The translations under genes were made by a program, and so were the position numbers. The notes under the pieces were generated by a model, which saw nothing but the letters and a program-made list of their open reading frames with translations, searched no databases and was not told the DNA's origin. A stretch of DNA of 23,914 nt from Candidatus Lithacetigena glycinireducens (lineage in GTDB: Bacteria > Coprothermobacterota > HKB111), in assembly GCA_018725485.1 (NCBI GenBank), contig QLUP01000004.1:1-23914 (forward strand). The letters run 5' to 3'. Below, piece by piece: positions 1 through 7,491 of the stretch; the stretch's first letter is position 1, and every line of letters begins with the position of its first letter.

Positions 1-1310
1 GGGTTAAACAACTTATAAATACTGCTCCCTTTTAAATAAGGCGGAATATTAGATGTTCTCAAAAAAGCAACCCTGCCGTCTTTCAAACTTAAAACCACAA
101 CCCCTTCTATACAGGTTATACTATTAGTAAACTCGCCACCAACAAAAATGCTGGAAATGATTGATCCGGAATCCAGATCCACTTCTAACAATTCCCCATG
201 CTTAGCTCCCACAAGAAGTGAGTTATCCATTATACAAAAATTACAGGCAGGAATATTCCCCAGATTTATCTCATAAAGGGGTAAATTGTAAGATTTCAGA
301 TGGTAATTCAAGCTAAGAGAAGCTGGAGATTTAAAATTAAACTTTTGAGTGATATCCTGATAACCACTTTTCTTTATCAATAAAGATCCTTCTCCAGGGA
401 GTAAACCTCCAATTTGGATAGGGGTAAGGCCTCTAAATATGTTATCGTAATATATTTCAGCTTTTTCAGGAAAAGTTTTTAATGACAACTCAATGCCAAA
501 GGACGAACTTTGAGATTTCAAGTTCTCAGGAAGTTTATCAAAATCAACCATTATTTCTTTAACTGTGGAATACCTTTCTTCTGGATCTTTTTTAAGAGCT
601 TTGAAAATTATGGTTTCTAACTCCCTCGGGTAGTTAGGAATAAAGCTTGAAGGGGGTAATGGGTTTTCTTTTAAATGTTTCTGTAAAACCTCATAAGCGG
701 TTTTACCCTGAAAAGGTAATTTCCCGGTGGTTATTTCGTAGAGAATTACTCCCAAAGAGTAAATGTCGGCTCTCTGATCAACTTTATCATCGGTAATTAC
801 TTCTGGAGCCATATAGGCTGGAGTCCCCATCCTATCAGAAGTAACCACAATGGTTGCTAATCCAAAATCAGTAATTTTAATCTGACCATCTTTCTTTAGT
901 AATATATTGCTGGTTTTCAAATCTGCGTGTCTTATACCAACTGAATGAGCATATCTCAAACCTTCCATAACCGTAGATAATAAATAGACTGCATGTGATA
1001 TACCCATTACACCAAAAGTAAGTAGATCACTGAGTGATCCTCCATCCATATACTCCATAACAATAAAGGGAATACCGCTCTCTTTTCCAAAATCTAATAC
1101 TTTAACAATGTTTGGATGGTTTAGCTGAGATATCAACTGAGCTTCGTTTTCAAATCTTTTAATCTTTATTCCATCAAGGAAATGGACAGGCTTCATTTTT
1201 TTAAGAGCAAAGTGGGTTTGTTTTTCTTGATCCTCAACTAGATATACAATTCCCATGCTACCAGTACCCAACTCTCTGATGATTTTATATTTACCTATAT
1301 AATCATTCAT
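1..1310 (-). CDS. Ser/Thr protein kinase with PEGA-like domain and propeller-like tail (3' end outside window)
   Basis: This is a Hanks-type protein kinase, partial: 436 residues are visible and the frame is still open at base 1. The kinase domain spans about residues 8-260. It has a glycine loop GTGSMGIV (15-22), the ATP lysine in ALKK (K37), an alpha-C Glu (E56), a catalytic loop HADLKTSN (128-135), DFG (148-150) and APE (168-170). The usual HRD arginine is Ala129, although Asp130 and Lys132 are kept. Residues about 271-326 resemble a PEGA domain (PEKAEIYYDN, then LTPIQI, LLPGEGSL, KKSGYQD). From about 345 onward, beta-rich repeats such as GELLEVDLDSG and KDGRVAFL suggest a PQQ/WD-type propeller. 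No membrane segment or PASTA repeat is visible, unlike PrkC. The ATG overlaps the phosphatase gene by 8 bases, so kinase and phosphatase form a translationally coupled pair. The kinase assignment is secure; its target and sensed signal are unknown. Confidence 0.93.
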   Translation of the reverse strand, partial: MNDYIGKYKIIRELGTGSMGIVYLVEDQEKQTHFALKKMKPVHFLDGIKIKRFENEAQLISQLNHPNIVKVLDFGKESGIPFIVMEYMDGGSLSDLLTFGVMGISHAVYLLSTVMEGLRYAHSVGIRHADLKTSNILLKKDGQIKITDFGLATIVVTSDRMGTPAYMAPEVITDDKVDQRADIYSLGVILYEITTGKLPFQGKTAYEVLQKHLKENPLPPSSFIPNYPRELETIIFKALKKDPEERYSTVKEIMVDFDKLPENLKSQSSSFGIELSLKTFPEKAEIYYDNIFRGLTPIQIGGLLPGEGSLLIKKSGYQDITQKFNFKSPASLSLNYHLKSYNLPLYEINLGNIPACNFCIMDNSLLVGAKHGELLEVDLDSGSIISSIFVGGEFTNSITCIEGVVVLSLKDGRVAFLRTSNIPPYLKGSSIYKLFN

Positions 1311-2031
1311 TTTCCTCAAGTTCCTCGACTATACCCACAGCCACAGTTATATTGTCATGACCCCCCCTGGCTAAGGCTGCTCCGATCAACATCTCCGGGA
1401 GGTCGTGAACATCAGAGCTGATTGCTATTTTTTTTATTTCTCTTGTTGAAACATATTTTCCCAAACCATCAGTAGACAAAAGGATGATGTCCTTTTTTTT
1501 AAGTAAAATAGATCTGGCATCAACCAAAAGGGGTTCTCTTTGCCCAATAACCTGGGTGAGCACATGACTAAAGGGGTGATCTTCTGTTTTAATTTTCATA
1601 AAATGTGCCAGGGTATGGAGTTTAGTAAGGGTAATAATACGGTTTTTCCTGATAATGAAAGCCTGGGAATCTCCTACATGGGCTACAAAAAGCTTTTTAT
1701 TATAAATCAGTGAAAGAGTCAAAGTGGTACACATCCCGTGGAAATCTGGACTCCCTTTACCAGCTTTATATACTAACAGGTTGGCTTTATCAAATATCTC
1801 CTTTAACAAAAGGTTCATTTTGTTTCTGGAAAAACCGCTTTTTAGATAATTATATAGGTGAGCAATAATTGCCTGGGAAGCTAACTCTGATGCTACCTCA
1901 CCTTTTCTTTCTCCACCCACACCATCAGCGACCATCAAAAGAGGGTAAGGATTATCTTCAATAAAATAAAAATCTTCGTTCTTTTTCCTGTGGTAACCAG
2001 GGTGAGTTGAACCGTATAGTTTAACTATCAT
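1303..2031 (-). CDS. PP2C-family Ser/Thr protein phosphatase
   Basis: This is a metal-dependent (PPM/PP2C) protein phosphatase of 242 residues, the usual size of bacterial Stp/PrpC enzymes, which remove phosphate from Ser/Thr kinase targets. The metal and phosphate ligands are all present: NED (18-20), DGVGG (36-40), GDS (120-122), STDG (186-189) and GGHDN (223-227). It is soluble, with no signal or membrane segment. Its ATG overlaps the thioredoxin reductase stop as ATGA, and its own stop lies inside the start of the kinase gene. The shared transcript implies that it counteracts the adjacent kinase. The name stp or prpC would fit, but orthology was not tested. Confidence 0.95.
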   Translation of the reverse strand: MIVKLYGSTHPGYHRKKNEDFYFIEDNPYPLLMVADGVGGERKGEVASELASQAIIAHLYNYLKSGFSRNKMNLLLKEIFDKANLLVYKAGKGSPDFHGMCTTLTLSLIYNKKLFVAHVGDSQAFIIRKNRIITLTKLHTLAHFMKIKTEDHPFSHVLTQVIGQREPLLVDARSILLKKKDIILLSTDGLGKYVSTREIKKIAISSDVHDLPEMLIGAALARGGHDNITVAVGIVEELEENE

Positions 2032-2954
2032 CTTTTTAATTCTTCAAGGTAAAGATAAGCAGAAAAAGCTGCGATTGCCCCATCGCTAACAGCAGTCACG
2101 ATCTGGCGAAAAGGCTTTTTCCTTACATCACCAGCTACAAATAGACCAGGAGTAGATGTTTGCATAGACTCATCAGTAAGGATATAGCCATTTTCATCAA
2201 GATTCACCAGGTTTTTGACTAATTCAGTCTGAGGCGTCTCACCAACATAAATAAATACGCCCTTTATGGGTATGGAGGCTATTTCTTCTGTTTTTACATT
2301 TTTAATCTCCAACCCGGTAACTTCCTTTTCCCCTACAATTCTCAGGGGAATAGAATTCCAAACTATTGATATATTCTCCATTTTCACTAATTTATCCTGT
2401 AAGGATTTAACTGCTCTTAACTGGTTTCTTCGGTGAATTATATATACTTTACTACATAGAGAAGCCAGGTAGATTGCTTCCACAACTGCTGAATCGCCTC
2501 CACCAATCACTGCTACTTCTTTATCCTTAAACATATAAGCATCACAGGCTGCGCAAAAAGAAACCCCTTTTCCAAAAAACCTATCCTCACCAGCAATTCC
2601 CAGGGTTTTAGGTTTTGTACCCGTGCAATAAATCAAACTCTTTGATTGATAATTGTTATATTCTCCCGTTATGATAAAAAAGCCATTTTCAGCAGTAACT
2701 CTTTTTACTTCATCGTAAACTGTTTCAGTATCATAAGCTAAGCAATGGTCAGCTAAAAGGTTCCCTAACTCTTTTCCACTTATCCCTTCGGGGAAACCAG
2801 GATAATTATCAACCCGGTCAGTTAGATTTATCGTTCCTCCAAGAGTAAGTTTCTCGATAAGGAGTACTTCCAATCCAAACCTGCGCGCATAGAGGCAAGC
2901 GGTTAAGCCAGCTGGTCCTCCACCTACCACTATTAAATCAAATATTTTATCCAT
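2028..2954 (-). CDS. trxB: Thioredoxin reductase (NADPH)
   Basis: This low-molecular-weight flavoprotein thioredoxin reductase has 308 residues. It moves electrons from NADPH through FAD and a redox disulfide to thioredoxin in the cytoplasm. Visible motifs are the FAD-binding GGGPAG (11-16), the redox pair CAAC (134-137), the NADPH-binding GGGDSA (151-156), HRRNQLRA (174-181), which is the NADPH-type signature, and a C-terminal FAD motif GLFVAGDV. I chose the ATG at 2954, which overlaps the prmC stop as TGATG and has a GGAGG about 8 bases upstream. A TTG one codon earlier (2957) is possible. The 4-base overlap with the phosphatase gene indicates coupling. A variant using another NAD(P)H or ferredoxin donor cannot be excluded from sequence alone. 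Confidence 0.93.
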   Translation of the reverse strand: MDKIFDLIVVGGGPAGLTACLYARRFGLEVLLIEKLTLGGTINLTDRVDNYPGFPEGISGKELGNLLADHCLAYDTETVYDEVKRVTAENGFFIITGEYNNYQSKSLIYCTGTKPKTLGIAGEDRFFGKGVSFCAACDAYMFKDKEVAVIGGGDSAVVEAIYLASLCSKVYIIHRRNQLRAVKSLQDKLVKMENISIVWNSIPLRIVGEKEVTGLEIKNVKTEEIASIPIKGVFIYVGETPQTELVKNLVNLDENGYILTDESMQTSTPGLFVAGDVRKKPFRQIVTAVSDGAIAAFSAYLYLEELKR

Positions 2955-3817
2955 CAATAACCCTCCTCTTTTTTAAAAACCACTACCCTTTCCTGACCAC
3001 TCAAATCTGTATAGGTATTCTCTGGCTGGTAGTTTAATCTTATAGCTTTCTCAATAAGAAGTCCTGCGTTGTCGGTTTCCAAAAAAACTCTACCATTTAT
3101 AGATATCTTATCGTAATAAGATTCTAATATTTTAAGGGATACTTCAATTCCTTGTTCGCCTCCTAACAAGGCAACTATTGGTTCTTTCTGTACTTCTGGT
3201 GGAAGTCCTCCCCACAAACTGTTCTTAATATAGGGAGGGTTACTAACAAGTATATCGATTGAACCAGGTTTAACCAGTTCACAATACTTAAACCCATCAA
3301 CCTGGAAAATCGGAATGGTATTAACCAGACCATGATATTTAGCGTTTTTTTCAGCCACCTGACAAGCCTGGGGGTTAATATCCACCCCCACAAAATTGAT
3401 TTGAGGGTATTCCAATATAAGAGTAATCATCAAAGCTCCTGTGCCTATTCCCCATTCCAGAGCATTATACCGGGTATTTATATCCTGATCTCTTTTTAGA
3501 TAGTTTAAAACAGCTAATACAAGAATTTCGCTATCATAGCGGGGGATAAACACCCCTGGATAAACAAAAAACTTTCTTCCATAAAAATATTGATAGCCGA
3601 TAAGGTAGGCCAGGGGTTGTTTATTTAACCTCAAATTTATTAAATTATTAAAAGCGTTTTCCATAGCGCTATTAACTTCTAGGGGTTTTATAAATAAATT
3701 TTCATCCTGTTTTTCCAAAATATGGGAAAGTATTAATTCACTTTCACAAAGAGGAGAGGTAATGCCACCATTTTTTAGTTTTTCTACTCCTCGGTAAAGC
3801 AACTCTATACTTTTCAA
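2954..3817 (-). CDS. prmC: Peptide chain release factor N5-glutamine methyltransferase
   Basis: PrmC/HemK methylates the glutamine of the GGQ motif in release factors RF1 and RF2 using S-adenosylmethionine. The 287-residue protein has an N-terminal helical domain (about 1-85) that recognises the release factor, then a class I methyltransferase fold. That fold has motif I as EWGIGTGAL (121-129), an acidic ribose ligand in FVGVDI, and the catalytic NPPY (193-196). The loop IPRYDSE (91-97) corresponds to the family's usual IPRPxTE and is slightly divergent. The start is TTG, overlapping the prfA stop as TTGA, with AAGGAG 6 bases upstream. Its position directly after prfA, its substrate gene, is the classic arrangement and supports the call. 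Confidence 0.94.
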   Translation of the reverse strand: MKSIELLYRGVEKLKNGGITSPLCESELILSHILEKQDENLFIKPLEVNSAMENAFNNLINLRLNKQPLAYLIGYQYFYGRKFFVYPGVFIPRYDSEILVLAVLNYLKRDQDINTRYNALEWGIGTGALMITLILEYPQINFVGVDINPQACQVAEKNAKYHGLVNTIPIFQVDGFKYCELVKPGSIDILVSNPPYIKNSLWGGLPPEVQKEPIVALLGGEQGIEVSLKILESYYDKISINGRVFLETDNAGLLIEKAIRLNYQPENTYTDLSGQERVVVFKKEEGY

Positions 3818-4890
3818 TTAAGCTCCTTGATAAATTCTTCCTGCAAACTAAGTTGAAGTGGTTCAATTATCAATTCCATATTGCCTTCAAGAACATAATT
3901 CAGGTTATGTACAGATAAATCAATTCGGTGGTCAGTAATCCTGTTTTGGGGAAAGTTATAGGTTCTAATTTTTTCACTCCTTTCACCCTTACCCACCTGG
4001 GACTTACGTTTACTGGCAACCTCTTTATCCTGTTTCATCTTAAAAAAGGTATAAAGTCTGGAACGAAGAACTTTTATAGCTTTTTCACGATTCTTTATCT
4101 GGCTTCTTTCATCCTGACAAGACACTACAATACCGGTGGGAATATGTGTAATTCTGACAGCTGAATCAGTCATCTGAACATGTTGCCCACCGGCACCTGC
4201 GGCACCAAAAGTATCAACCCTAATGTCATCTTCATTTATTTCTACTTCCACATCTTCAACTTCAGGCATAACTGCCACTGTTATTGTTGAGGTGTGCACT
4301 CTTCCCGATGATTCGGTTTCAGGTACTCTCTGAACCCTGTGTACTCCAATTTCGTGTTTGAATTGAGAATAGGCTCCATTACCTTTTATTTCAAGGATGG
4401 CTTCTTTAAAACCTCCAATATCCGTTGAATTATAATCCACTAATTTGTATTTATAGCCTTTCTTCTCAGCATAGCGGGAATACATCCTTAATAGGTCAGC
4501 TGCGAATAAGGCTGATTCCTCCCCACCTGCTGCAGCCCTGATTTCAATAAAAACTGACCTGTCATCAAGTGGATCGCGTGGTATAAAAGCTTTGATTAAT
4601 TCACGCAGGAGCAATTCCTGCTCTTGTTCTTGAAGTCTAACTTCCTCTCGGGCCAGTTCTTTATATTCTATGTCTTCTGATTGAAAAAGGTCTTTTGCTT
4701 CATCTAATCTGCTGGATGTCAGAAGGTATTTATCAGCGATCTCCAGGATATCTGAGATTTGGCGGTACTCTTTTCCTAAATCTATTAATTTAGAAGAAAA
4801 CTCAACTACTTCTGGATGAGCTAACAAATTTTCCAATTCGTCTTTTCTTCTTTTTAAATCAGATATTTTTTTCATAATCAATTCTTTCAT
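3814..4890 (-). CDS. prfA: Peptide chain release factor 1
   Basis: RF1 terminates translation at UAA and UAG. The 358-residue length is normal. The N-terminal part (1-105) is helical and charged. The codon-recognition tripeptide PET (190-192), in [14 protein letters not shown], fits the RF1-type PxT rather than the RF2 SPF. The peptidyl-hydrolysis motif GGQ is at 234-236. The residues after it read [10 protein letters not shown], where most RF1 proteins that I recall have HVN. An ATG five codons downstream of the chosen one is an alternative; neither has a clear Shine-Dalgarno, so translation may depend on coupling to tdk, which ends 9 bases upstream. The frame overlaps prmC by 4 bases. Confidence 0.97.
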   Translation of the reverse strand: MKELIMKKISDLKRRKDELENLLAHPEVVEFSSKLIDLGKEYRQISDILEIADKYLLTSSRLDEAKDLFQSEDIEYKELAREEVRLQEQEQELLLRELIKAFIPRDPLDDRSVFIEIRAAAGGEESALFAADLLRMYSRYAEKKGYKYKLVDYNSTDIGGFKEAILEIKGNGAYSQFKHEIGVHRVQRVPETESSGRVHTSTITVAVMPEVEDVEVEINEDDIRVDTFGAAGAGGQHVQMTDSAVRITHIPTGIVVSCQDERSQIKNREKAIKVLRSRLYTFFKMKQDKEVASKRKSQVGKGERSEKIRTYNFPQNRITDHRIDLSVHNLNYVLEGNMELIIEPLQLSLQEEFIKELN

Positions 4891-4899
4891 AGTTGTTTT

Positions 4900-5502
4900 T
4901 TAGGTATTATCATATAGGTTGCGAGGGTGACTACCAACCTGATGATGTGTCCGGCACCTGGCTTCATAAGCTTCCTGAGCACCCACTAAAATCACGGGGT
5001 CATAATAGGAAGCGGGAATTCCAGAAATTATCCTTTGAGTATAATAAGCTGGAACTCCGCAAACCGTACAAACAGCTTCCAGTTTATCAATTTTATTTGC
5101 CATGGACATTAATTCAGGCATAGGTCCAAATGGCTCACCCCGAAAATCCATATCTAATCCCGCAGCAATTACTCTTATTCCGTTTATAACCAACTTTTCA
5201 ATAATATACCTTATCTCTTTTGTAAAAAACTGAATCTCGTCAATCGCTACCACCTGGATTTCGGATAAATCATGTTTCAGCATAGATTCAGGGTTTTCTA
5301 CCGGTATAGCTTCTATGGATATGCCACTATGGGATACTACCCCCTTTCTACTATATCTTTGATCAATAAGGGGTTTAAATACCAGAACTTTTTGTCGTGC
5401 TATTTCAGCCCTTCTAATTCTCCTAATCAACTCTTCACTCTTGCCAGAAAACATACAACCGGTAATAACCTCAAAGCTTCCCATTTTATAATTATGATTC
5501 AT
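4900..5502 (-). CDS. tdk: Thymidine kinase
   Basis: This is a type II (TK1-like) thymidine kinase that phosphorylates thymidine with ATP in pyrimidine salvage. The 200-residue protein shows the P-loop GCMFSGKS (15-22), the catalytic and Mg region DEIQFF (88-93) and a zinc site made of CTVC (145-148) and CRTH (183-186). The lasso-loop residues around [10 protein letters not shown] also match the family. The start is the ATG at 5502, two bases after the upstream stop, because AGGGAG sits 8 bases ahead of it. A GTG at 5511 lies inside that ribosome binding site and is less likely. The tdk-prfA-prmC order is typical of Bacillota. Confidence 0.96.
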   Translation of the reverse strand: MNHNYKMGSFEVITGCMFSGKSEELIRRIRRAEIARQKVLVFKPLIDQRYSRKGVVSHSGISIEAIPVENPESMLKHDLSEIQVVAIDEIQFFTKEIRYIIEKLVINGIRVIAAGLDMDFRGEPFGPMPELMSMANKIDKLEAVCTVCGVPAYYTQRIISGIPASYYDPVILVGAQEAYEARCRTHHQVGSHPRNLYDNT

Positions 5503-5504
5503 TT

Positions 5505-6518
5505 TTACCACTCCCTAAAATAGTATTCATATAATTCTCTTACCTGTTCAGGGGGTAATCCTTTCCCCAGATATTCATCATCAATCCAGATTTCAAAGTG
5601 AAGGTGAGTAAAACTACCACCAGTACCTGAGTTGCCTGCCCTGGCAATAAACTCTCCTTGAAATACTTTATCTCCAACTTTAAGGTCGGTTCTGACCCAG
5701 GACAAATGAGCATAGACCGTCTTAATACCGTTACCATGTTTGATATGAATCTGCCTACCCATAAATTTATCGAGATTTTCAGATGAAGTAAATCCCTTCC
5801 TTACAGATTCCAGTGAAAGATTCTTCCACTCCTGGTAAGTCATATCAATATAGTTATGATCAATCCTTATGATTTCGCCATCATACACAGAGTATATCTC
5901 TGTGGAAGTGGTTATCGGTACTCCAACATAACCTGTAAAAAAATCAACTCCCCTGTGTTTTCCTGCTCTATAGGGACGAGGAGCATTAGGGAGGTGAGCC
6001 TTCTCAAAAGGGAAAATAGCTCCTTTAATGGGTATCAAAAGGGAGTCTTGTTTGAGAACTTGCATTGGGGGTAGAGTAATATTAATAATCGTATTTCCCT
6101 TTAACACTTCAGCAAAAGCCACATCAGAAATGATTAAAGGGAGTTTTGAATCAGCTATCATTTTTTCGAAGTCTAAGCGAGAATAATAAAAGGTGGGGTC
6201 TCTATGGAAAACAAACAAATCTTCCAGGGTTTTATCCAAATCAATTTTAAGGAACATATTTCTGGTAAATGTTTCCTTCATATTTTCATAGTTTATTAGA
6301 ATTCGTTCATTTTCAAATTCTCTTATTTTTTCTATAACCAGACCTTTAGCTTCTGTTAAGGTCAAACCTTTTAAGCTTAAGTCCAAAAAAAGAATGTTAT
6401 TCTCAATACGAACGATTCTTAAGCTACCGGGTAAAAACAGGGTTAGCAAAATATTCAGAACGATAATAATTACTAATCTTGAAGATATGTTCAACAAATT
6501 GTATTTCTTAAAGACCAA
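5505..6518 (-). CDS. Membrane-anchored M23 peptidase (lysostaphin-type metalloendopeptidase)
   Basis: This 337-residue cell-wall hydrolase has one N-terminal membrane segment (about 13-31) and should face outward. Residues about 44-105 ([11 protein letters not shown], then ILINYEN) resemble the YoaR/VanW-associated peptidoglycan-binding domain (PG_binding_4); this part is inferred. The C-terminal M23 domain keeps the zinc and catalytic residues: HRGVD (H188, D192), H271 in YAHLSW, and HLHFE (H305, H307). A segment of about 30 residues (222-252) inserts between core strands. All catalytic ligands are present, which suggests an active endopeptidase. The start is TTG, overlapping the HD gene by 11 bases, with no strong ribosome binding site. 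SpoIIQ-like or EnvC-like roles are possible but unsupported. Confidence 0.88.
   Translation of the reverse strand: MVFKKYNLLNISSRLVIIIVLNILLTLFLPGSLRIVRIENNILFLDLSLKGLTLTEAKGLVIEKIREFENERILINYENMKETFTRNMFLKIDLDKTLEDLFVFHRDPTFYYSRLDFEKMIADSKLPLIISDVAFAEVLKGNTIINITLPPMQVLKQDSLLIPIKGAIFPFEKAHLPNAPRPYRAGKHRGVDFFTGYVGVPITTSTEIYSVYDGEIIRIDHNYIDMTYQEWKNLSLESVRKGFTSSENLDKFMGRQIHIKHGNGIKTVYAHLSWVRTDLKVGDKVFQGEFIARAGNSGTGGSFTHLHFEIWIDDEYLGKGLPPEQVRELYEYYFREW
5511..5516 (-). promoter_or_regulatory. Ribosome binding site deciding the tdk start
   Basis: On the minus strand this reads AGGGAG, 8 bases before the ATG at 5502. The upstream in-frame GTG at 5511 uses its last base, so the downstream ATG is the better start. 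Confidence 0.7.
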
Positions 6519-7065
6519 GTGCTTCTGAAATACCTGACATTTCCTTAAGAGCTAAACTTAAGAAATCCTCGAGAGATATATCTAATAAACTAATTAATTT
6601 AATTTGCTCTCTATCTGCACCTTTGGCAAACCATTTTTCATTGAACCGTCTAAGTACAAAATCTAAATCCAGTGAAGATATTTTCCGGTCGGGATGGACT
6701 AAAGCTGCAGCTACAATAAGACCGGTGATAGGATCAGCTGCATATAGCGCTTTGGCTACTAAAGAATCTCGAGGAAATCCATGAACTTCATTATGCGCTT
6801 CTACAGCTTGTACTAACTCTTTAGGAAAGCCTAACTCCCTCATGATTTTTCCGCTTTCCAGTGAGTGAGTATTCATATCTCCACCAACGACATCGGAGTC
6901 TATATCGTGCAACAAACCTGTTAAACCCCAGGCAGTTTGATCCTGGTCCAATGTCCTGGCAAGCCCCTTCATCACTGCTTCCACTGCTAGGCAATGCTTC
7001 ACCATATTCTTATTTTTAACTTTATCTATTAGTATGTTATAAGCTTTATCTCGGCTTATCAGCAT
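6508..7065 (-). CDS. HD-domain (HDIG-type) metal-dependent phosphohydrolase
   Basis: This 185-residue soluble protein has an HD-superfamily fold. Metal ligands are visible as H24 (MVKHCLAVE), HD (53-54, in LLHDID), H67 (NTHSLE), H91 and a later Asp in YAADPITG. Small HDIG proteins of this kind hydrolyse phosphate esters of nucleotides, but the substrate of this subgroup is not known to me. The ATG has GGAGG 6 bases upstream (7072-7076). It is the first gene of the eight-gene minus-strand unit, and the next gene starts inside its 3' end. Function beyond hydrolase is not assigned. Confidence 0.85.
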   Translation of the reverse strand: MLISRDKAYNILIDKVKNKNMVKHCLAVEAVMKGLARTLDQDQTAWGLTGLLHDIDSDVVGGDMNTHSLESGKIMRELGFPKELVQAVEAHNEVHGFPRDSLVAKALYAADPITGLIVAAALVHPDRKISSLDLDFVLRRFNEKWFAKGADREQIKLISLLDISLEDFLSLALKEMSGISEALGL

Positions 7066-7144
7066 GTAAAACCTCCATTCAATATAGTTTCATAAGGAAA
7101 AAACAACTTATAACGCTTATAGGTAAACCAAAGAGTTATATTTG

Positions 7145-7173
7145 ATTATATCCTTTTGAAACTGTATCGTCAA
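7145..7173 (-). promoter_or_regulatory. Strong sigma-A type promoter of the HD-to-kinase operon
   Basis: Read on the minus strand: TTGACG (7173-7168), a 17-base spacer and TATAAT (7150-7145). This is an almost perfect housekeeping promoter. The predicted transcript start is near 7138, giving a leader of about 70 bases before the HD gene. No other equally good promoter was seen in front of the later genes of this unit. Confidence 0.8.
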
Positions 7174-7202
7174 TTAATATAAATAAAGATTGCCAATCAA
7201 CA

Positions 7203-7220
7203 TTGACATTAAAATGTTAA
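7203..7220. promoter_or_regulatory. Candidate operator (dyad over the feoA -35 box)
   Basis: The inverted repeat TTGACATT-AA-AATGTTAA pairs 7 of 8 positions per arm and covers the -35 box and part of the spacer. Its position would let a repressor block RNA polymerase. Iron regulation by a Fur- or DtxR-type repressor is the natural guess for feo genes, but the sequence does not match either consensus closely enough to name the protein. Confidence 0.5.
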
Positions 7221-7232
7221 GTATGCTAAACT
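7203..7232 (+). promoter_or_regulatory. feoAB promoter
   Basis: A perfect TTGACA (7203-7208), an 18-base spacer and TAAACT (7227-7232), with an extended -10 TG at 7224-7225. The predicted transcript start falls at about 7239-7240, on the feoA ATG itself, which implies a leaderless mRNA. It diverges from the promoter at 7145-7173. Confidence 0.6.
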
Positions 7233-7239
7233 ATTTTAG

Positions 7240-7491
7240 ATGATTGAAAAAATGAATAATTATTTAGCTAATTTGAAAATAGGTCAAAAAGGGATAATTA
7301 TGGAGATTAAAGGAGGCAAAGGACTTCTTCAGAGACTTTATTCCCTGGGTATTATTCCGGGACTTCCATTTCAAGTTGAAAATACTTCATTTGGACCGGT
7401 AGTAATAAAGGTAAGCAGTGCTAAAGTAGCTTTAGGTAGAGGGGTTGCCTCCAAAATCATGGTGAAAACTATAAGTGAACAAATGCCATAA
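7240..7491 (+). CDS. feoA: FeoA, ferrous iron transport accessory protein
   Basis: This 83-residue SH3-like FeoA domain includes KIGQKGIIMEIKGG near the N-terminus and RLYSLGIIPG, the usual conserved loop. FeoA is a small cytoplasmic partner of the ferrous iron permease FeoB. There is no Shine-Dalgarno sequence before the ATG at 7240, and the promoter places the transcript start on or next to it. A second in-frame ATG at 7252 gives an N-terminus (MNNYLANLKIGQKG) closer to other FeoA proteins and is an alternative. It overlaps feoB by 17 bases. Confidence 0.93.
   Translation: MIEKMNNYLANLKIGQKGIIMEIKGGKGLLQRLYSLGIIPGLPFQVENTSFGPVVIKVSSAKVALGRGVASKIMVKTISEQMP

Noticed and set aside
5505-6518. 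SpoIIQ identity for the M23 protein
   Set aside because: The protein has a single membrane helix plus M23 like SpoIIQ, but its N-terminal domain is different, all catalytic ligands are present, and no sporulation gene lies next to it.
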